Assembly: GCA_016713335.1 (NCBI GenBank) | Contig: JADJPH010000020.1 | Span: 10,637 to 74,636, forward strand | Direction: 5' to 3' | DNA from: Candidatus Fredericiella danica | Lineage (GTDB): Bacteria; Chloroflexota; Anaerolineae; Caldilineales; Caldilineaceae | DNA: 64,000 nucleotides | Part shown: piece after piece, positions 1-9,442 of the stretch | How the letters are laid out: the number at the start of each line of letters is the position of its first letter | Numbering within the stretch: the first letter of the stretch is position 1 | Notes under the pieces: model-generated | Databases searched by the model: none | The model's input: the letters and a program-made list of their open reading frames with translations, nothing else | Told to the model about the DNA's origin: nothing | Translations under genes and position numbers: made by a program

Positions 1-1839
1 GCCGCCAACTCCGGCGTCAAGATCTCGCAGGCGGCGAGGCGCAAGCCGGGCGCAAGTTCTGCATCTGGGTAAACCGCAGCGGCGTTCAACGGGGGCAACT
101 GGTCAAAGTGGCTGGCAACTGCATAGCCACTCAGTTTGATCCCGGCAGGGTATTGCTCGGTCACAATTGGATATCTGGCATTCAACCAGCCTTCGACCAC
201 TCTGGCGTCGTCCATGCCTTCCAGATGGCTCTGAGTCAGCCAGAGCGTGGCGACGCCGTCTCTTTCCAACCCGATCAGGGGCGGCGCCACCACTTCATCA
301 GCGTCGTCCGGCGCTAAAGCGCCGCCGAAGGGGAAAAAGACGGCGAGGTCAGTACGGATCGCGCTCTGGCGAAGATACCGTTCCAGCGGCATACGGGTGT
401 AGTCGATGTGGGCGACGGCCGCGCCGGGCAACCCGGGGCTTGCCGCCTGATAGCCGGCGATGTAGTTCGCAGTTGCGCGCCAATCTTCGCGGGCCATTGC
501 CGGCGTCCAGAGCCTGGGTAATGCCGCGGCAAGCCAGAGCACGGCGACTCCACCCAGGACCGCGGCCACAACGATGGTTGGCCAACGGCTTTGACCACGC
601 TGCGGGCGGCGCTTGCCCGCCGGTTGCGCCTGTGGGCAGCGGTTGGGCCCACGTTTCACATGGCCGGCCCAGGCGGCGACGGCAACGATGCCGCGGGCGG
701 CGGCCCACAATACAAAGGGGACCAGAAAAAGGAAGTAGCGATCCTCGCCGAAGATGGTTTCGTTGCGTGCGAGCAACACGTTGCCGACCAGCAGTGGCGT
801 CGCCAGCCAGACCCAAAGAAAGAGCAGATCCGGCGTGAATGGTCCCATGTGTCCACGGCGCCGGCGCGGCCACGGCAGCGTGAGGCCAAGAATGACGAGC
901 ATGGCGCCAAAGACAAGGCCGGACGTGAGCACCCAATCGGGCCAGTCGACGCGCCAGAAGGTGGCAATCTGCAACTGATGCCACAGGTTGGGGAGAAATG
1001 CATCGAAGGCGCGGCCGGGGGTGCTGTCATTGGCATTCGAGAGCCAGGCATTGCGTGCCAGCGGAAGAAAGAGGACCCCGGTGACAAGGAGTGCAAGGAC
1101 GCCTTCGGCAAAGCGGCGCGACACGGGCAGCTCTATTTTCGACCGGACGGCGCTGCCTGTTCCCAAGCGTCTCAAGCCACCAGAGACCGAGGAGGCTGAG
1201 GCCGGCAGCGGGCAGGACAAACGCGCTGAATAGATAACTGTAGAGGGCGAAGAGCCATGCGATGACCATCAGACCCCACCACAGGAGGCGTCTGCGCGCA
1301 CTGGCGCCGTTCCATGCCAACCAAAGGCAGCACGCGGCGGCAACGATGGCCGTCGTGGCCGGTTGGAACATGCGCAGTTCCTGGCTGTACCAGACCAGGA
1401 CCGGACTGACCGCCACCAGGGCGCCCGCAAGCAAGGCAGTGGTGCGTCCGCTCTGTGCGTGCACCAGGCCCATGAGCAGACCGACGGTGGCGACGCCAAA
1501 GAGCACGCCGAGCAAGCGCAGGGCCACGTCATTGGTGTGGAGGCCAAAGAGTTCGAGGAAGGCCGCCCAGTAGTGAAGCACCAGGTAGTAGACCGGCGGG
1601 TGCTTCTCCTGGACCAGTTGCAGGGTCACGCTCCAGATATAGGACGCGGCAGAACGCGCCCATTTCATGCTGACGGCTTCGTCGAACCAGAGGCTATGGT
1701 AGTCAAGACGCCAGGAGCGCGTGAGGGTTGCCAGGAGCAGGATGCTGATTTCGGGCAGTTTCGAATTGAGAAAACGGTGTGCCCAACCTGTCTTTGCGAC
1801 GGGGGACTGCATGGGTGGGTGATCGTACGCTGTTGCCAC
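1..1839 (-). CDS. GT39-like membrane glycosyltransferase (3' end outside window, one frame break)
   Basis: Integral-membrane glycosyltransferase of the dolichyl-phosphate-mannose mannosyltransferase (GT39/PMT_2) type, expected to move a sugar from a polyprenyl-phosphate donor to an acceptor on the outer face of the membrane. The acidic W-F-D-E-A motif lies at residues 51-55, directly after the first hydrophobic segment, as in that family. Several strongly hydrophobic helices follow, and a large soluble C-terminal part continues to the left edge, so the true stop is not visible. The frame changes once near 1140-1200; after that the minus frame is open to base 1. The start is the ATG at 1839, four bases downstream of the recJ stop, so the two are probably co-transcribed. 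Family assignment is good; donor and acceptor are unknown. Confidence 0.75.
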
Positions 1840-1842
1840 GTC

Positions 1843-4278
1843 TTACTTTGCACCGATGCCGAGTTCATCAAAGGTTGCGCGTTGAAAGAAGCGCCGATAG
1901 GCGCGGATTTCGAGCAGCAGATCCTTGAGTTCGTTGAAATGCTTCTTCTTTGCTTCCGCTTGCACCCTGCCGGCGCCAGTTGCAATCCGCACTGCATCGC
2001 CTTCGCCCCAGTCGACGATTTCAATCATCCCTTCTGCCTGCAGGCAGAGCAGCGCCTGGCGCACACTCGCCTCAGTGAGACCCAGGCGCCCGGCAATGCG
2101 CCCGATATCGAGCAGGCCTTCAAAATGTCCGATTGCGTATTTCACCGTACTCGCCACGGCGCGCAGTACTGCGGGCGGGGTGTCGTTGCCGGTCGATCTT
2201 GCCACCAGATGAATTACGTCTGGTTGCGCCGTGCTCTTCAACCATTCCCAGATTTCCGCCGATGGAGGCGTGCTCCAGACCACGAGTGGTCTTCCTGGGA
2301 CTGCAGTGGTTGCCTGTTGCCGTGGGGAATAGGGCACCGATTGGTCGCCGGTGGCCAATGCCGTACCTTCGGCATACCACGTCGCTGCCGTAACTCGCGG
2401 CAATGCCATGAGGTCAACCGTTGTCTGCCTCAGATCGACGGCTGGGATGTGACCCGGCGCCGGCAAAGCCAAGTCCCCCTCCGGTGGGCGCGACGCTCGG
2501 CTGGCTACGTAGGTGAGTTGGAGTGTGCGTTCACCTTTGTACTCATTGATGCCAAGGGTGTACGCCAGATCAAGCGGGCCGGCAGGTAGTTCCGCATCTG
2601 CGCCGTGAAACCAGATCACGGGCAGCACCGGTGGACCCTCCGTGCCGGCGGCACGGACCGCCAATCGGCGATGGGTGCCTTCGCGGCCGATCCGGCGATC
2701 TTCAACGACCTCGAGGTGGTTGGTCGCCAGGATTGGCATCGGGTTTCCCTGGCCAAAGGGCGCCAGCCGTGTCAACTCGTTGACAAGTTCCATATCCAGA
2801 TCCTGTGGCGCCAATTCTGCGTCCACTACAAGCCCGGTTTGGACCGAGTCATCGCGGTGCAAGGGAATCTGATCGCTTAGCGCGCGGCGGAAGGCGTTGA
2901 TGTTCTCCGGGAGCAGGCTCACCCCGGCAGCCCCAGGATGCCCGCCGTGTGTAAGCAGCAGGTGGCTGCATGCTGCGATGGCCGCGCCGATATCCACGCC
3001 GGGGGCGCTGCGGGCGCTCCCGCGCGCACGATCGCCCGGTGGCCGAAGGAGCATCACCGTCGGTTTGCCGAATTGTTCGACAAGCTTAGACGCCACAATG
3101 CCGACGACGCCGGCGTGCCAGTGCGGGTTGTCAAGCACCAGGGCATTGAATTGAAGCAACTCGGGGTGCTGGTCAACCATCTCGAGCGCCGCGGCTGTGA
3201 TCTGGCGCGTCAACAACTGGCGCTCCTGGTTCAGCCGTTCGAGTTTTGCGGCCAATTCGCCGGCGCGCAGTGCATCATTCGTGGTCAGTAGTTCAATCGA
3301 AAGCGTGGCATCTTCCAGCCGTCCCAGGGCGTTCATGCGCGGGCCAAGTTGGAACCCAATTGATTCCGCATTCAAACTGGCGGGATCGACGCGTGACTGA
3401 TGCATCAATGCCTTCAGACCGATGCGTTGCGTTGTACGCAACCGTTCCAACCCGCGCTGGAGCAGATAGCGAGCGTCATGCACCTGCTCGGCGACATCCG
3501 CAACGATGCCCAGCGCAACCAGGTCCAACAGGAAGTCTTCTTCACCGCTATAGCCGGCCAAGGCATAGAGCTTCTGCACCAACTTGAAGGCTACGCCCAC
3601 GCCGGGCAGGGTGCGGAGCGGGTCCCCTGGCGGCTGAAATTTGGGGTTGACCACTGCATCGGCGCGTCGCACGGAGTTCGTGCCTGCGGTAGCGGCATCG
3701 AGTCCCCACAGTGGATCGACCGTTGGCCGCAGCCCTTGAAACTCCGGTGACAAGTCGTGGTGATCGGTGATGACCACCGTCAACCCCTGGTCCTTGGCAA
3801 AACCCACAGCCGGGCCTTCGGCGATGCCGGTGTCGCAACTGACGAGCAAATCAATCGAAGCACCTTCTTCGGCAAGACATGCTTGCAGGCTGTCAACCTT
3901 GATGCCGTGACTCTCTTTGAAGCGGTTCGGCACGTGGAAACGGATTTCGCTCCATGTGTTCAGCTTCGAAGCCAGATCGCGCAACGCGGTGACGAGCAAT
4001 GCCGTGCTGGTCTGCCCGTCTACGTCAAAATCGCCCCAGACAAGCACGTGCCGGCTTTGTTGTAGCGCGCGATAGAGCAAATCGGCAGCGTTTTCGACGC
4101 CGATGAGTGCATCCGGGGGTGCGGGCGAATATTGATCCGGATCCAGAAACGGGATCGCTTTCTCCGGTGTGTCGATGCCCCTTTGCGCCAGCAGTTGCGC
4201 AACCAGTGGGTGACCACCGACCGTGGCGAGCAATTCCGGGCTGGGCGTGATGATAGGCTGGACGCGCCAAGATTGCAT
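1843..4278 (-). CDS. recJ: Single-stranded-DNA-specific exonuclease RecJ
   Basis: 5'-3' exonuclease on single-stranded DNA, used in recombination and mismatch repair. The 811-residue protein is uninterrupted. The DHH-family motifs are clear: G-D-F-D-V-D-G at residues 82-88, a C-D-T-G-I motif near 150, I-T-D-H-H near 172 and G-I-V-A-D-V-A near 255, which supply the metal ligands. The DHHA1 substrate domain follows, with G-S-A-R-S and T-H-G-G-H-P-G-A-A-G near 425-455, then an OB-fold region. The last ~200 residues are an extra tail with a winged-helix-like stretch (D-I-G-R-I-A-G-R-L-G-L-T-E-A-S-V-R) not present in E. coli RecJ; extended RecJ proteins occur in other phyla. Start ATG at 4278 has an AAGGA just upstream. 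Confidence 0.95.
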   Translation of the reverse strand: MQSWRVQPIITPSPELLATVGGHPLVAQLLAQRGIDTPEKAIPFLDPDQYSPAPPDALIGVENAADLLYRALQQSRHVLVWGDFDVDGQTSTALLVTALRDLASKLNTWSEIRFHVPNRFKESHGIKVDSLQACLAEEGASIDLLVSCDTGIAEGPAVGFAKDQGLTVVITDHHDLSPEFQGLRPTVDPLWGLDAATAGTNSVRRADAVVNPKFQPPGDPLRTLPGVGVAFKLVQKLYALAGYSGEEDFLLDLVALGIVADVAEQVHDARYLLQRGLERLRTTQRIGLKALMHQSRVDPASLNAESIGFQLGPRMNALGRLEDATLSIELLTTNDALRAGELAAKLERLNQERQLLTRQITAAALEMVDQHPELLQFNALVLDNPHWHAGVVGIVASKLVEQFGKPTVMLLRPPGDRARGSARSAPGVDIGAAIAACSHLLLTHGGHPGAAGVSLLPENINAFRRALSDQIPLHRDDSVQTGLVVDAELAPQDLDMELVNELTRLAPFGQGNPMPILATNHLEVVEDRRIGREGTHRRLAVRAAGTEGPPVLPVIWFHGADAELPAGPLDLAYTLGINEYKGERTLQLTYVASRASRPPEGDLALPAPGHIPAVDLRQTTVDLMALPRVTAATWYAEGTALATGDQSVPYSPRQQATTAVPGRPLVVWSTPPSAEIWEWLKSTAQPDVIHLVARSTGNDTPPAVLRAVASTVKYAIGHFEGLLDIGRIAGRLGLTEASVRQALLCLQAEGMIEIVDWGEGDAVRIATGAGRVQAEAKKKHFNELKDLLLEIRAYRRFFQRATFDELGIGAK

Positions 4279-4289
4279 GTCATCGATCC

Positions 4290-5163
4290 TTAAAATGCCA
4301 ATTCATCGACGTCGGCAAGGGTAAATTCGAGCGCCTTCTCAATGTCCACCGCGAAAAATTCCTCCGCGTCATCGAACGCATCGAGATCACCCGCGGTCTT
4401 GCCGCGGCCATTTCGGGTAATCTCGCTCGTCTCTCCCCGAAAGGATCGTGGCGAGCAGCGCCTCCAGCCGGCGGCGATTGGCTTCGTGTTGGCTGGAACT
4501 GTAGCGAAATACGATCGATTGGGTGGGCGCGGCTGTGAACCAATAGCGCATCTCCACCGCCTCAGGTTCCACGGGGCCCCAGGGGAAACGTGCACTTGCC
4601 TCCACCAGGACGAAGGGATAGACCACGCTTTGGAGCCGCTGGCGCAGCGTGAACTGGTCACCGCGGCGTTTGCTGGTCTTCCAGTCAACGATGATGGCAT
4701 GACCATCGCGGCTGGCGGCGATGAGGTCATACTTGGCCGCAAGCCGCACATGCACGTGTTCGGTTCCGCTAGCCGCTGGGCCGGCGTCAGATGACGTCTG
4801 GTTCGCAGTGTGTGGCAGTTGAATGGAGACGGTCAGGACCTTCTCGACTTCGAGGAAATCTTCCGGCAAGTCTTTCGGGCGCTGGCTTTGATAGGCGGCA
4901 AACCACGTGGCGAGTGGCGCCGGCAACCCCATGGCAATTTGGACCGGATCGATCCCGATCTCGGCGCGCTCAATGAGGCGGTGAAAGCGTTCGCCCTGGC
5001 GCATCTGCTCTTCGTGCTCCTGGACCGGAGAAGCCTCCACTGCGGGCCAGGGCAACTGTTCCGCATAGGCCAACCAGAAGCGCCGCGGGCAGTCCGTATA
5101 GGCCTGTAAACTGGACTGGCTAAAGGTGAAGGTGGGGGGCAATTGCAGTTTGTTCAATTTCAA
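4290..5163 (-). CDS. PD-(D/E)XK nuclease family protein (RecB/Cas4-like), broken near C-terminus
   Basis: RecB-type PD-(D/E)XK nuclease domain. Visible parts are C-P-R-R-F-W at residues 25-30, G-E-R-F-H-R-L-I with the conserved His at 61, Y-D-L-I with the metal-binding Asp at 146, and the catalytic I-V-D-W-K-T-S-K with Asp160 and Lys162. The frame is lost near 4390-4410: one frame stops after Y-P-K-W-P-R-Q-D-R-G, while the next frame supplies an acidic tail ending at 4290. Relatives normally carry a cysteine-rich patch (C-x-x-C ... Y-R-x-x-C) at this spot, and it is absent here, so a few tens of bases may be missing. It lies 12 bp from both recJ and the Uma2 gene, which suggests a shared transcript and a DNA-repair role. 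Confidence 0.75.
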
Positions 5164-5175
5164 CTCTCGCTGTTG

Positions 5176-5907
5176 TCACCAGCCGGTGATTCCGAGTACA
5201 CGTAAGACTTCAAGCAGAGATGGCGGTGGGTCCTGCCACAGCCAGGCGGTGTTGATCCTCAGACCGGGCAATGCAGGGGAGGCATACCAGCCGGCAGCAT
5301 CCACCGCCGCCACCTGATAATGCCGATCCGGCTGCAATTGGTAGAATTCGGCCTGGTTGGTCAATGGGTCAATCAGCCAATATTCGGGCACGCCGGCAAC
5401 GGCATACTCCATGTATTTCTCACCGCGATCCCGCCCGATGCTTTCGGGTGAGATTACTTCGACCACCAGATCTGCGGGGCCTTCGAGATAGGCCGGCTGC
5501 AGGCGTGTACGGTGATCTGAGCGCACAAATAGGATATCAGGTTCACGGCCACGGGGTGGGACCAACAGTCGCATCTGAAAGGGGGCGGATAAGACGATGC
5601 CCAGTTGATTGGCCGTGGCATATTCATCAAGCAACTTCACAAGAAACTGGGTGATCATCTGATGCTTGATCGAAACTGGTGTCATTTGAATCACCTTGCC
5701 ATCCACCCACTCAGCATGAAGGCCGTCAAACTGGGCGAGGAAATCCTCATACGACAACACCACCATCACGTCGCCAGGTTCGACATCGAGCGCGCGATAG
5801 ATGCGGTCGGTAAGATCGCTTTGCGTAGCGGCCCAGGTCGGGGCCAACTCATGGACAACGCGGGTCAATTCCTGAGTTAGTTCGGCGGCAGTCAAGTAAT
5901 TGGTCAT
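5176..5907 (-). CDS. Uma2 family protein (DUF820, restriction-endonuclease-like fold)
   Basis: Intact 243-residue member of the Uma2 family, which has a PD-(D/E)XK fold and is highly expanded in Cyanobacteria and Chloroflexota; its biological role is unknown. The family signature is visible: Y-E-D-F-L near residue 54, E-W-V-D-G-K-V near 65, the catalytic-type P-D-I-L-F-V near 125, and L-V-V-E-V-I-S-P-E-S near 147 followed by R-D-R-G-E-K-Y-x-E-Y-A and G-V-x-E-Y-W-L-I-D-P. An N-terminal extension of about 45 residues precedes the core. The protein lies in the repair-gene run upstream of the RecB-like nuclease. No transposon features are seen. Confidence 0.9.
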   Translation of the reverse strand: MTNYLTAAELTQELTRVVHELAPTWAATQSDLTDRIYRALDVEPGDVMVVLSYEDFLAQFDGLHAEWVDGKVIQMTPVSIKHQMITQFLVKLLDEYATANQLGIVLSAPFQMRLLVPPRGREPDILFVRSDHRTRLQPAYLEGPADLVVEVISPESIGRDRGEKYMEYAVAGVPEYWLIDPLTNQAEFYQLQPDRHYQVAAVDAAGWYASPALPGLRINTAWLWQDPPPSLLEVLRVLGITGW

Positions 5908-5927
5908 AGGAGTAGGTGTTGCGTTAC

Positions 5928-5948
5928 ATCACGCATCACGCATCACGA
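5928..5948. repeat. Heptamer tandem repeat, three copies of ATCACGC type
   Basis: Three head-to-tail 7-nt units (ATCACGC, ATCACGC, ATCACGA) lie between the glycosyltransferase at 5943-7208 and the Uma2 gene, and the last copy overlaps the stop codon of the glycosyltransferase. Two other gene-free spots in the window carry unrelated repeats with the same 7-nt period (19387-19415 and 61481-61522). Confidence 0.7.
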
Positions 5949-7208
5949 GCTCACGAGTGTGCGGTCACAGATGGCGGCATAGAGATCCGCCGTTTCGGCG
6001 GCGGTGCGTTTCCAATTGAAACGGGCCGCCTGGCGCCTTCCCTGCTCGCGCATGGTAGTGGCTAATGCGGGCTGCGTCAAGACCAGCCGCACCGCGTGCG
6101 CAAGCATCTCGTCGTCCGTGGGTGGGACAAGCAGCGCAGCGCCGCCCGCCACTTCCGGTAGACTGGAGACGTTGCTGCACACGACCGGCGCCGCACATGC
6201 CATGGCCTCAAGCACCGGAAAGCCAAATCCTTCGTAGAGGCTGGGCGCAAGCACGCAGGCGGCCCCCGTGTACAGCGCCGGTAGATCGCTCGCCGGCACA
6301 TAGCCGGCGAGCACGACATCACCGGTCAGGCCCAGTTGTTCAATCTGCGCTTGAATCGGCTCAAAGAGCCATCCCTTCCCGCCCGCCACCACCAACTGGT
6401 GGGGAAACCCTTCAGTCTTGAGCCGGGCAAGCGCACGCAATGCGGTGATGTGGTTTTTGCGCGGCTCCAGCGTCCCAACCATCAGCAGGTAGGGACGGTT
6501 GGGGCTGTAGCGTTCCTTGACCTGTGCCAGCGAGGCTGGAGGGGCAGGTCGAAAGCCGGTTTCAACGCCTTCATAGATCACCGTGATTTTGCTTTCCGGC
6601 ACGCCGTAAAGCCGGATGAGATCTTGCCGGGTGTGGTTGCTGACCGCAATAATTGCCGTTGCGGCCGCGACAAAACGTGGCATCGCCAGCCGCAAGAAGA
6701 TCCGATTCTTTTGGGTATGATGTTCCGGGTAACGCTCGAAAATTAAATCGTGTACGGTCAGCACCGTAGGTGCGGTAAGACAGGGCAGCAAGTGTTCGGT
6801 GGCATGATAAAGCACCGGTGATGGCAATTGGCGCCCGGCCTCGGGTGGGCCCGGCTGCCGCTGAACGCGCTCCAGGATCTCCTGCAGCGGGCGATAGGGG
6901 CGGTGCACCCACTGGCTGCCCAGCGCGGTCATGCGCCAGCGCACCTGATCCAACGGCAGTGAATCCACTGGTGTGTGCGCCAGCGGTGCCGGTGGCCGGT
7001 GATGGCTATGGGCGTTGTAGAAGAGGGAGACGGCGACCCGATCGGCTTCGCCGGCCAACAAATGCTGTGTGAGTTGTGACGCATATCTGGCAAGTCCGGC
7101 CCCCTGGTGCACGGCAGGACCGATGTCAATGACCGCACGAATTGGAGGGGGAGACTGGTGAACTTCACCGGATTTCCCACCTTGCGCCGCGCGCCTGAGG
7201 TTGGTCAC
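5943..7208 (-). CDS. Glycosyltransferase family 4 (GT-B fold)
   Basis: Intact 421-residue retaining glycosyltransferase with the GT4 two-lobed layout. The N-terminal acceptor lobe begins with D-I-G-P-A-V-H-Q-G-A-G-L-A-R-Y near residue 30. The C-terminal nucleotide-sugar lobe has L-M-V-G-T-L-E-P-R-K-N-H near 242 and the characteristic P-S-L-Y-E-G-F-G-F-P-V-L-E-A-M-A near 320, with the E-x7-E pair expected to bind the donor. The start is a GTG at 7208 that overlaps the TGA of the uridine kinase gene (GTGA), indicating translational coupling. The sugar and acceptor cannot be told from sequence; cell-envelope glycan or glycolipid synthesis is likely. Confidence 0.88.
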   Translation of the reverse strand: MTNLRRAAQGGKSGEVHQSPPPIRAVIDIGPAVHQGAGLARYASQLTQHLLAGEADRVAVSLFYNAHSHHRPPAPLAHTPVDSLPLDQVRWRMTALGSQWVHRPYRPLQEILERVQRQPGPPEAGRQLPSPVLYHATEHLLPCLTAPTVLTVHDLIFERYPEHHTQKNRIFLRLAMPRFVAAATAIIAVSNHTRQDLIRLYGVPESKITVIYEGVETGFRPAPPASLAQVKERYSPNRPYLLMVGTLEPRKNHITALRALARLKTEGFPHQLVVAGGKGWLFEPIQAQIEQLGLTGDVVLAGYVPASDLPALYTGAACVLAPSLYEGFGFPVLEAMACAAPVVCSNVSSLPEVAGGAALLVPPTDDEMLAHAVRLVLTQPALATTMREQGRRQAARFNWKRTAAETADLYAAICDRTLVSS

Positions 7209-7843
7209 GTGCGACGCTCCTGGAGCAGCAACTGCGCCCGGCTAATGATCATTTCCATGGCCACGCGATTGTCGCCCCCCTGTGGCACGATCACATCGGC
7301 GTAGCGTTTGCTGGGTTCCACAAACTCCAGGTGCATCGGCCGGACGGTGGCCATGTACTGTTTGACGACCGAGTCAAGCGTGCGGCCGCGTTCGCTGATA
7401 TCGCGCCGGAGCCGGCGAATGAAGCGGACATCGGCATCGGTTTCCACAAAGATGCGGATATCCATCAGGTCACGCAGATCTTTTTCGGTGAAGATGAGAA
7501 TGCCTTCAACCAGGATGATGGGTGCAGGTATTACCTGTTGTGTTCGCGTGCTCCGTGTATGCTGGGAAAAATCATAGAGCGGCATCTCGACCGTCCGCCC
7601 GGTCTTGAGTGCAATGACGTGCTGGACCAACAGGGACGTCTCCAGGCTATTGGGATGATCATAGTTCGTGCGGACGCGCTGCTCCATCGTCAGATGACTT
7701 TGATCCCGGTAATAGTTGTCGTGTTGCAAGTAGGCAATATTTGCAATATTGACTGCTTCCTGGATGCGACGGCTGACTGTGGTTTTGCCGCTCGCAGTGC
7801 CGCCGGCGACACCAATAACGAATGGGATTGGGCTGTGTAGCAT
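7205..7843 (-). CDS. udk: Uridine kinase
   Basis: Pyrimidine-salvage enzyme that phosphorylates uridine or cytidine with ATP or GTP. The P-loop G-V-A-G-G-T-A-S-G-K-T-T is nine residues from the chosen ATG, the usual distance in Udk. H-D-N-Y-Y, N-Y-D-H-P, Y-D-F-x-x-H-T-R and L-V-E-G-I-L-I-F follow in the family order, and R-L-R-R-D-x-x-x-R-G-R is near the C-terminus. The protein is about 212 residues, a normal length. The frame is open upstream to 7906, but that would add 21 residues with no counterpart in the family, so I prefer 7843. It sits between the ResB-like gene and the glycosyltransferase on one probable transcript. Confidence 0.93.
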   Translation of the reverse strand: MLHSPIPFVIGVAGGTASGKTTVSRRIQEAVNIANIAYLQHDNYYRDQSHLTMEQRVRTNYDHPNSLETSLLVQHVIALKTGRTVEMPLYDFSQHTRSTRTQQVIPAPIILVEGILIFTEKDLRDLMDIRIFVETDADVRFIRRLRRDISERGRTLDSVVKQYMATVRPMHLEFVEPSKRYADVIVPQGGDNRVAMEMIISRAQLLLQERRT

Positions 7844-7912
7844 CGTTCGATCCAGTTTCCTATTGACTGAATTGTGCGCAGAAACCGGCGGGTTGGGGCG
7901 ATTCACGCACGA

Positions 7913-9442
7913 TCAGTGAGTGGATTCTTCGCGTTCTGTGTACCACCGTTGTACAGCCGCTAACTCGTCTGGTAGATCACTCTGCACGACCAGCACGGCC
8001 CGGTCGACTGGCCACGGCCCGACCTGTGCAAGGAGAAATCCTGGTCGCCGCCAATAACCCAGGGCGCCTGCTAACACCAGAACCAGGGCGGGCCACACCA
8101 GCCACAGGGCGGGTGCATGCCGCACTTCGACGCTTAGGCTGGGCAGCGGGATGAGCGCAATTGCCGGGCCATCCGTACCGGGAATGCTGATCACGCTGCT
8201 CTTCGAGACGTTGAACCGGTCCGTCGCGCCTTCGCTTTCCCCGCGAAAGATCTCGACAAGAAAAGTGTCTGGCGCACCCGCTTCAATATCCCCCTGGCGC
8301 AGAATTCGCAGTGCAACCCCGGCTGAGCGGATGAGTAGCAACTCCTCACTGTCAGGGTTTGGAAACCCTAATCCAATCTCAGCGACGGTGTTGCTCTGCC
8401 CTGGCTGCTCCAGCAGTTTCGCACCATCCAGCGTCCGCACGTAGAGTGCCGGGGTCTGGGCGTTTGCCACGAGATCGGTTCCGGCAATCTGCGTGCGGAG
8501 CGGCCCGTAGACCGGCAACGCAAAGGTGTCACCGTTCACCGCGCCGCGCAACACGGGTTCAAGGATGCCGGCCGTCGGTTCATCGATGCCGTATTCGAGT
8601 TGCAGATCGTGTACAGCGTCGGCGGCGCGTTCACCTGGTAAAAGGGGCGCAGCTGTGAATGCCCATCCGACCACCGTGTTCAGCCAAATCATGGCCGCGG
8701 CCAATAACATGCCGGCCAAGAGCAGCGGACGCAGCCATGAGGTCGCCAATCCCCGAATTGCCAACATTCTTTCCTCGAGGACAGGTTCTTCAGCCGATCT
8801 GTTGTCAGCGGTATGACCGCCGGCTGCACTTCTTGCACCATCGACGCGCAGCGTTCGCCGCTCTACGCGTTGCCAGCGCGCCTCAAAGAGCCGTCTGAGA
8901 TCGGCGGCAAAGGTCAATGGCGATTGGGCAAACGCCTGACGCCAGCGCAACAATGTTCCCGGTGCGGCAATTGTCACCGGTTCGCCGTTGCCGGCGCCGG
9001 TATGATCGAGCACGGCGGACACACGCCGGAGGCGGATGGCCGCACGGCATTCGTTGGCGAATTGCACCAACAAAATGAACGCCAGCGCAGCCAGCAGGAT
9101 CTGTAGCAGTGGCCCACGCAGGAGTGTATAAAAGCCCAGCGCCCGGAAAATGGCGCCCACGACCCCATAGTTGTTGGCAGTGGAGGTCAACCAGCGGCCC
9201 GCTGCGCCGGCCTCATCGGCGAACTGGCTGGGCAATTGCGGTAACGTGACCGCGGCTGCAATCAAGAGGGCAAGCAGGATGCTCAGCGCCAGCAACGGCC
9301 ACGGTGAAACCAGTGTCAGCCAAAGCGTCCGCCCTACATCGTTAAGCTGAATTCCGCTGCCGCTCTGTGACTGCGCAGGTGGCGCAGCGACGTGCTCCGC
9401 GGGTGGCGTTTGGCCGGTATGATTTGGGGCGGCTTCGCTCAC
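7913..9442 (-). CDS. Membrane protein with ResB-like layout (function unproven)
   Basis: Intact protein of about 509 residues with hydrophobic helices near residues 45-70 and 105-130, a soluble stretch, a third helix near 245-265, a ~190-residue presumably extracytoplasmic region, and a final helix near 455-475. This spacing, and the segment where a charged F-x-x-R-W-x-x-V-E-x-R element precedes a helix, resemble the cytochrome c biogenesis protein ResB (Ccs1). I see no decisive motif and no CcsA/ResC partner nearby. The GTG at 9442 overlaps the dinG stop (GTGA) and is preferred over the ATG at 9469. CtaG is also in this window but 6 kb away. Membrane location is firm; the ResB link is tentative. 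Confidence 0.6.
   Translation of the reverse strand: MSEAAPNHTGQTPPAEHVAAPPAQSQSGSGIQLNDVGRTLWLTLVSPWPLLALSILLALLIAAAVTLPQLPSQFADEAGAAGRWLTSTANNYGVVGAIFRALGFYTLLRGPLLQILLAALAFILLVQFANECRAAIRLRRVSAVLDHTGAGNGEPVTIAAPGTLLRWRQAFAQSPLTFAADLRRLFEARWQRVERRTLRVDGARSAAGGHTADNRSAEEPVLEERMLAIRGLATSWLRPLLLAGMLLAAAMIWLNTVVGWAFTAAPLLPGERAADAVHDLQLEYGIDEPTAGILEPVLRGAVNGDTFALPVYGPLRTQIAGTDLVANAQTPALYVRTLDGAKLLEQPGQSNTVAEIGLGFPNPDSEELLLIRSAGVALRILRQGDIEAGAPDTFLVEIFRGESEGATDRFNVSKSSVISIPGTDGPAIALIPLPSLSVEVRHAPALWLVWPALVLVLAGALGYWRRPGFLLAQVGPWPVDRAVLVVQSDLPDELAAVQRWYTEREESTH

Noticed and set aside
1363..2589. Long plus-strand frame opposite the GT39 gene and recJ
   Set aside because: It spans the junction of two clearly conserved minus-strand genes and has no family features of its own.
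5176..5907. Uma2 protein as a transposase or homing endonuclease
   Set aside because: No terminal inverted repeats, target duplication or recombinase motifs surround it, and the family is typically chromosomal.
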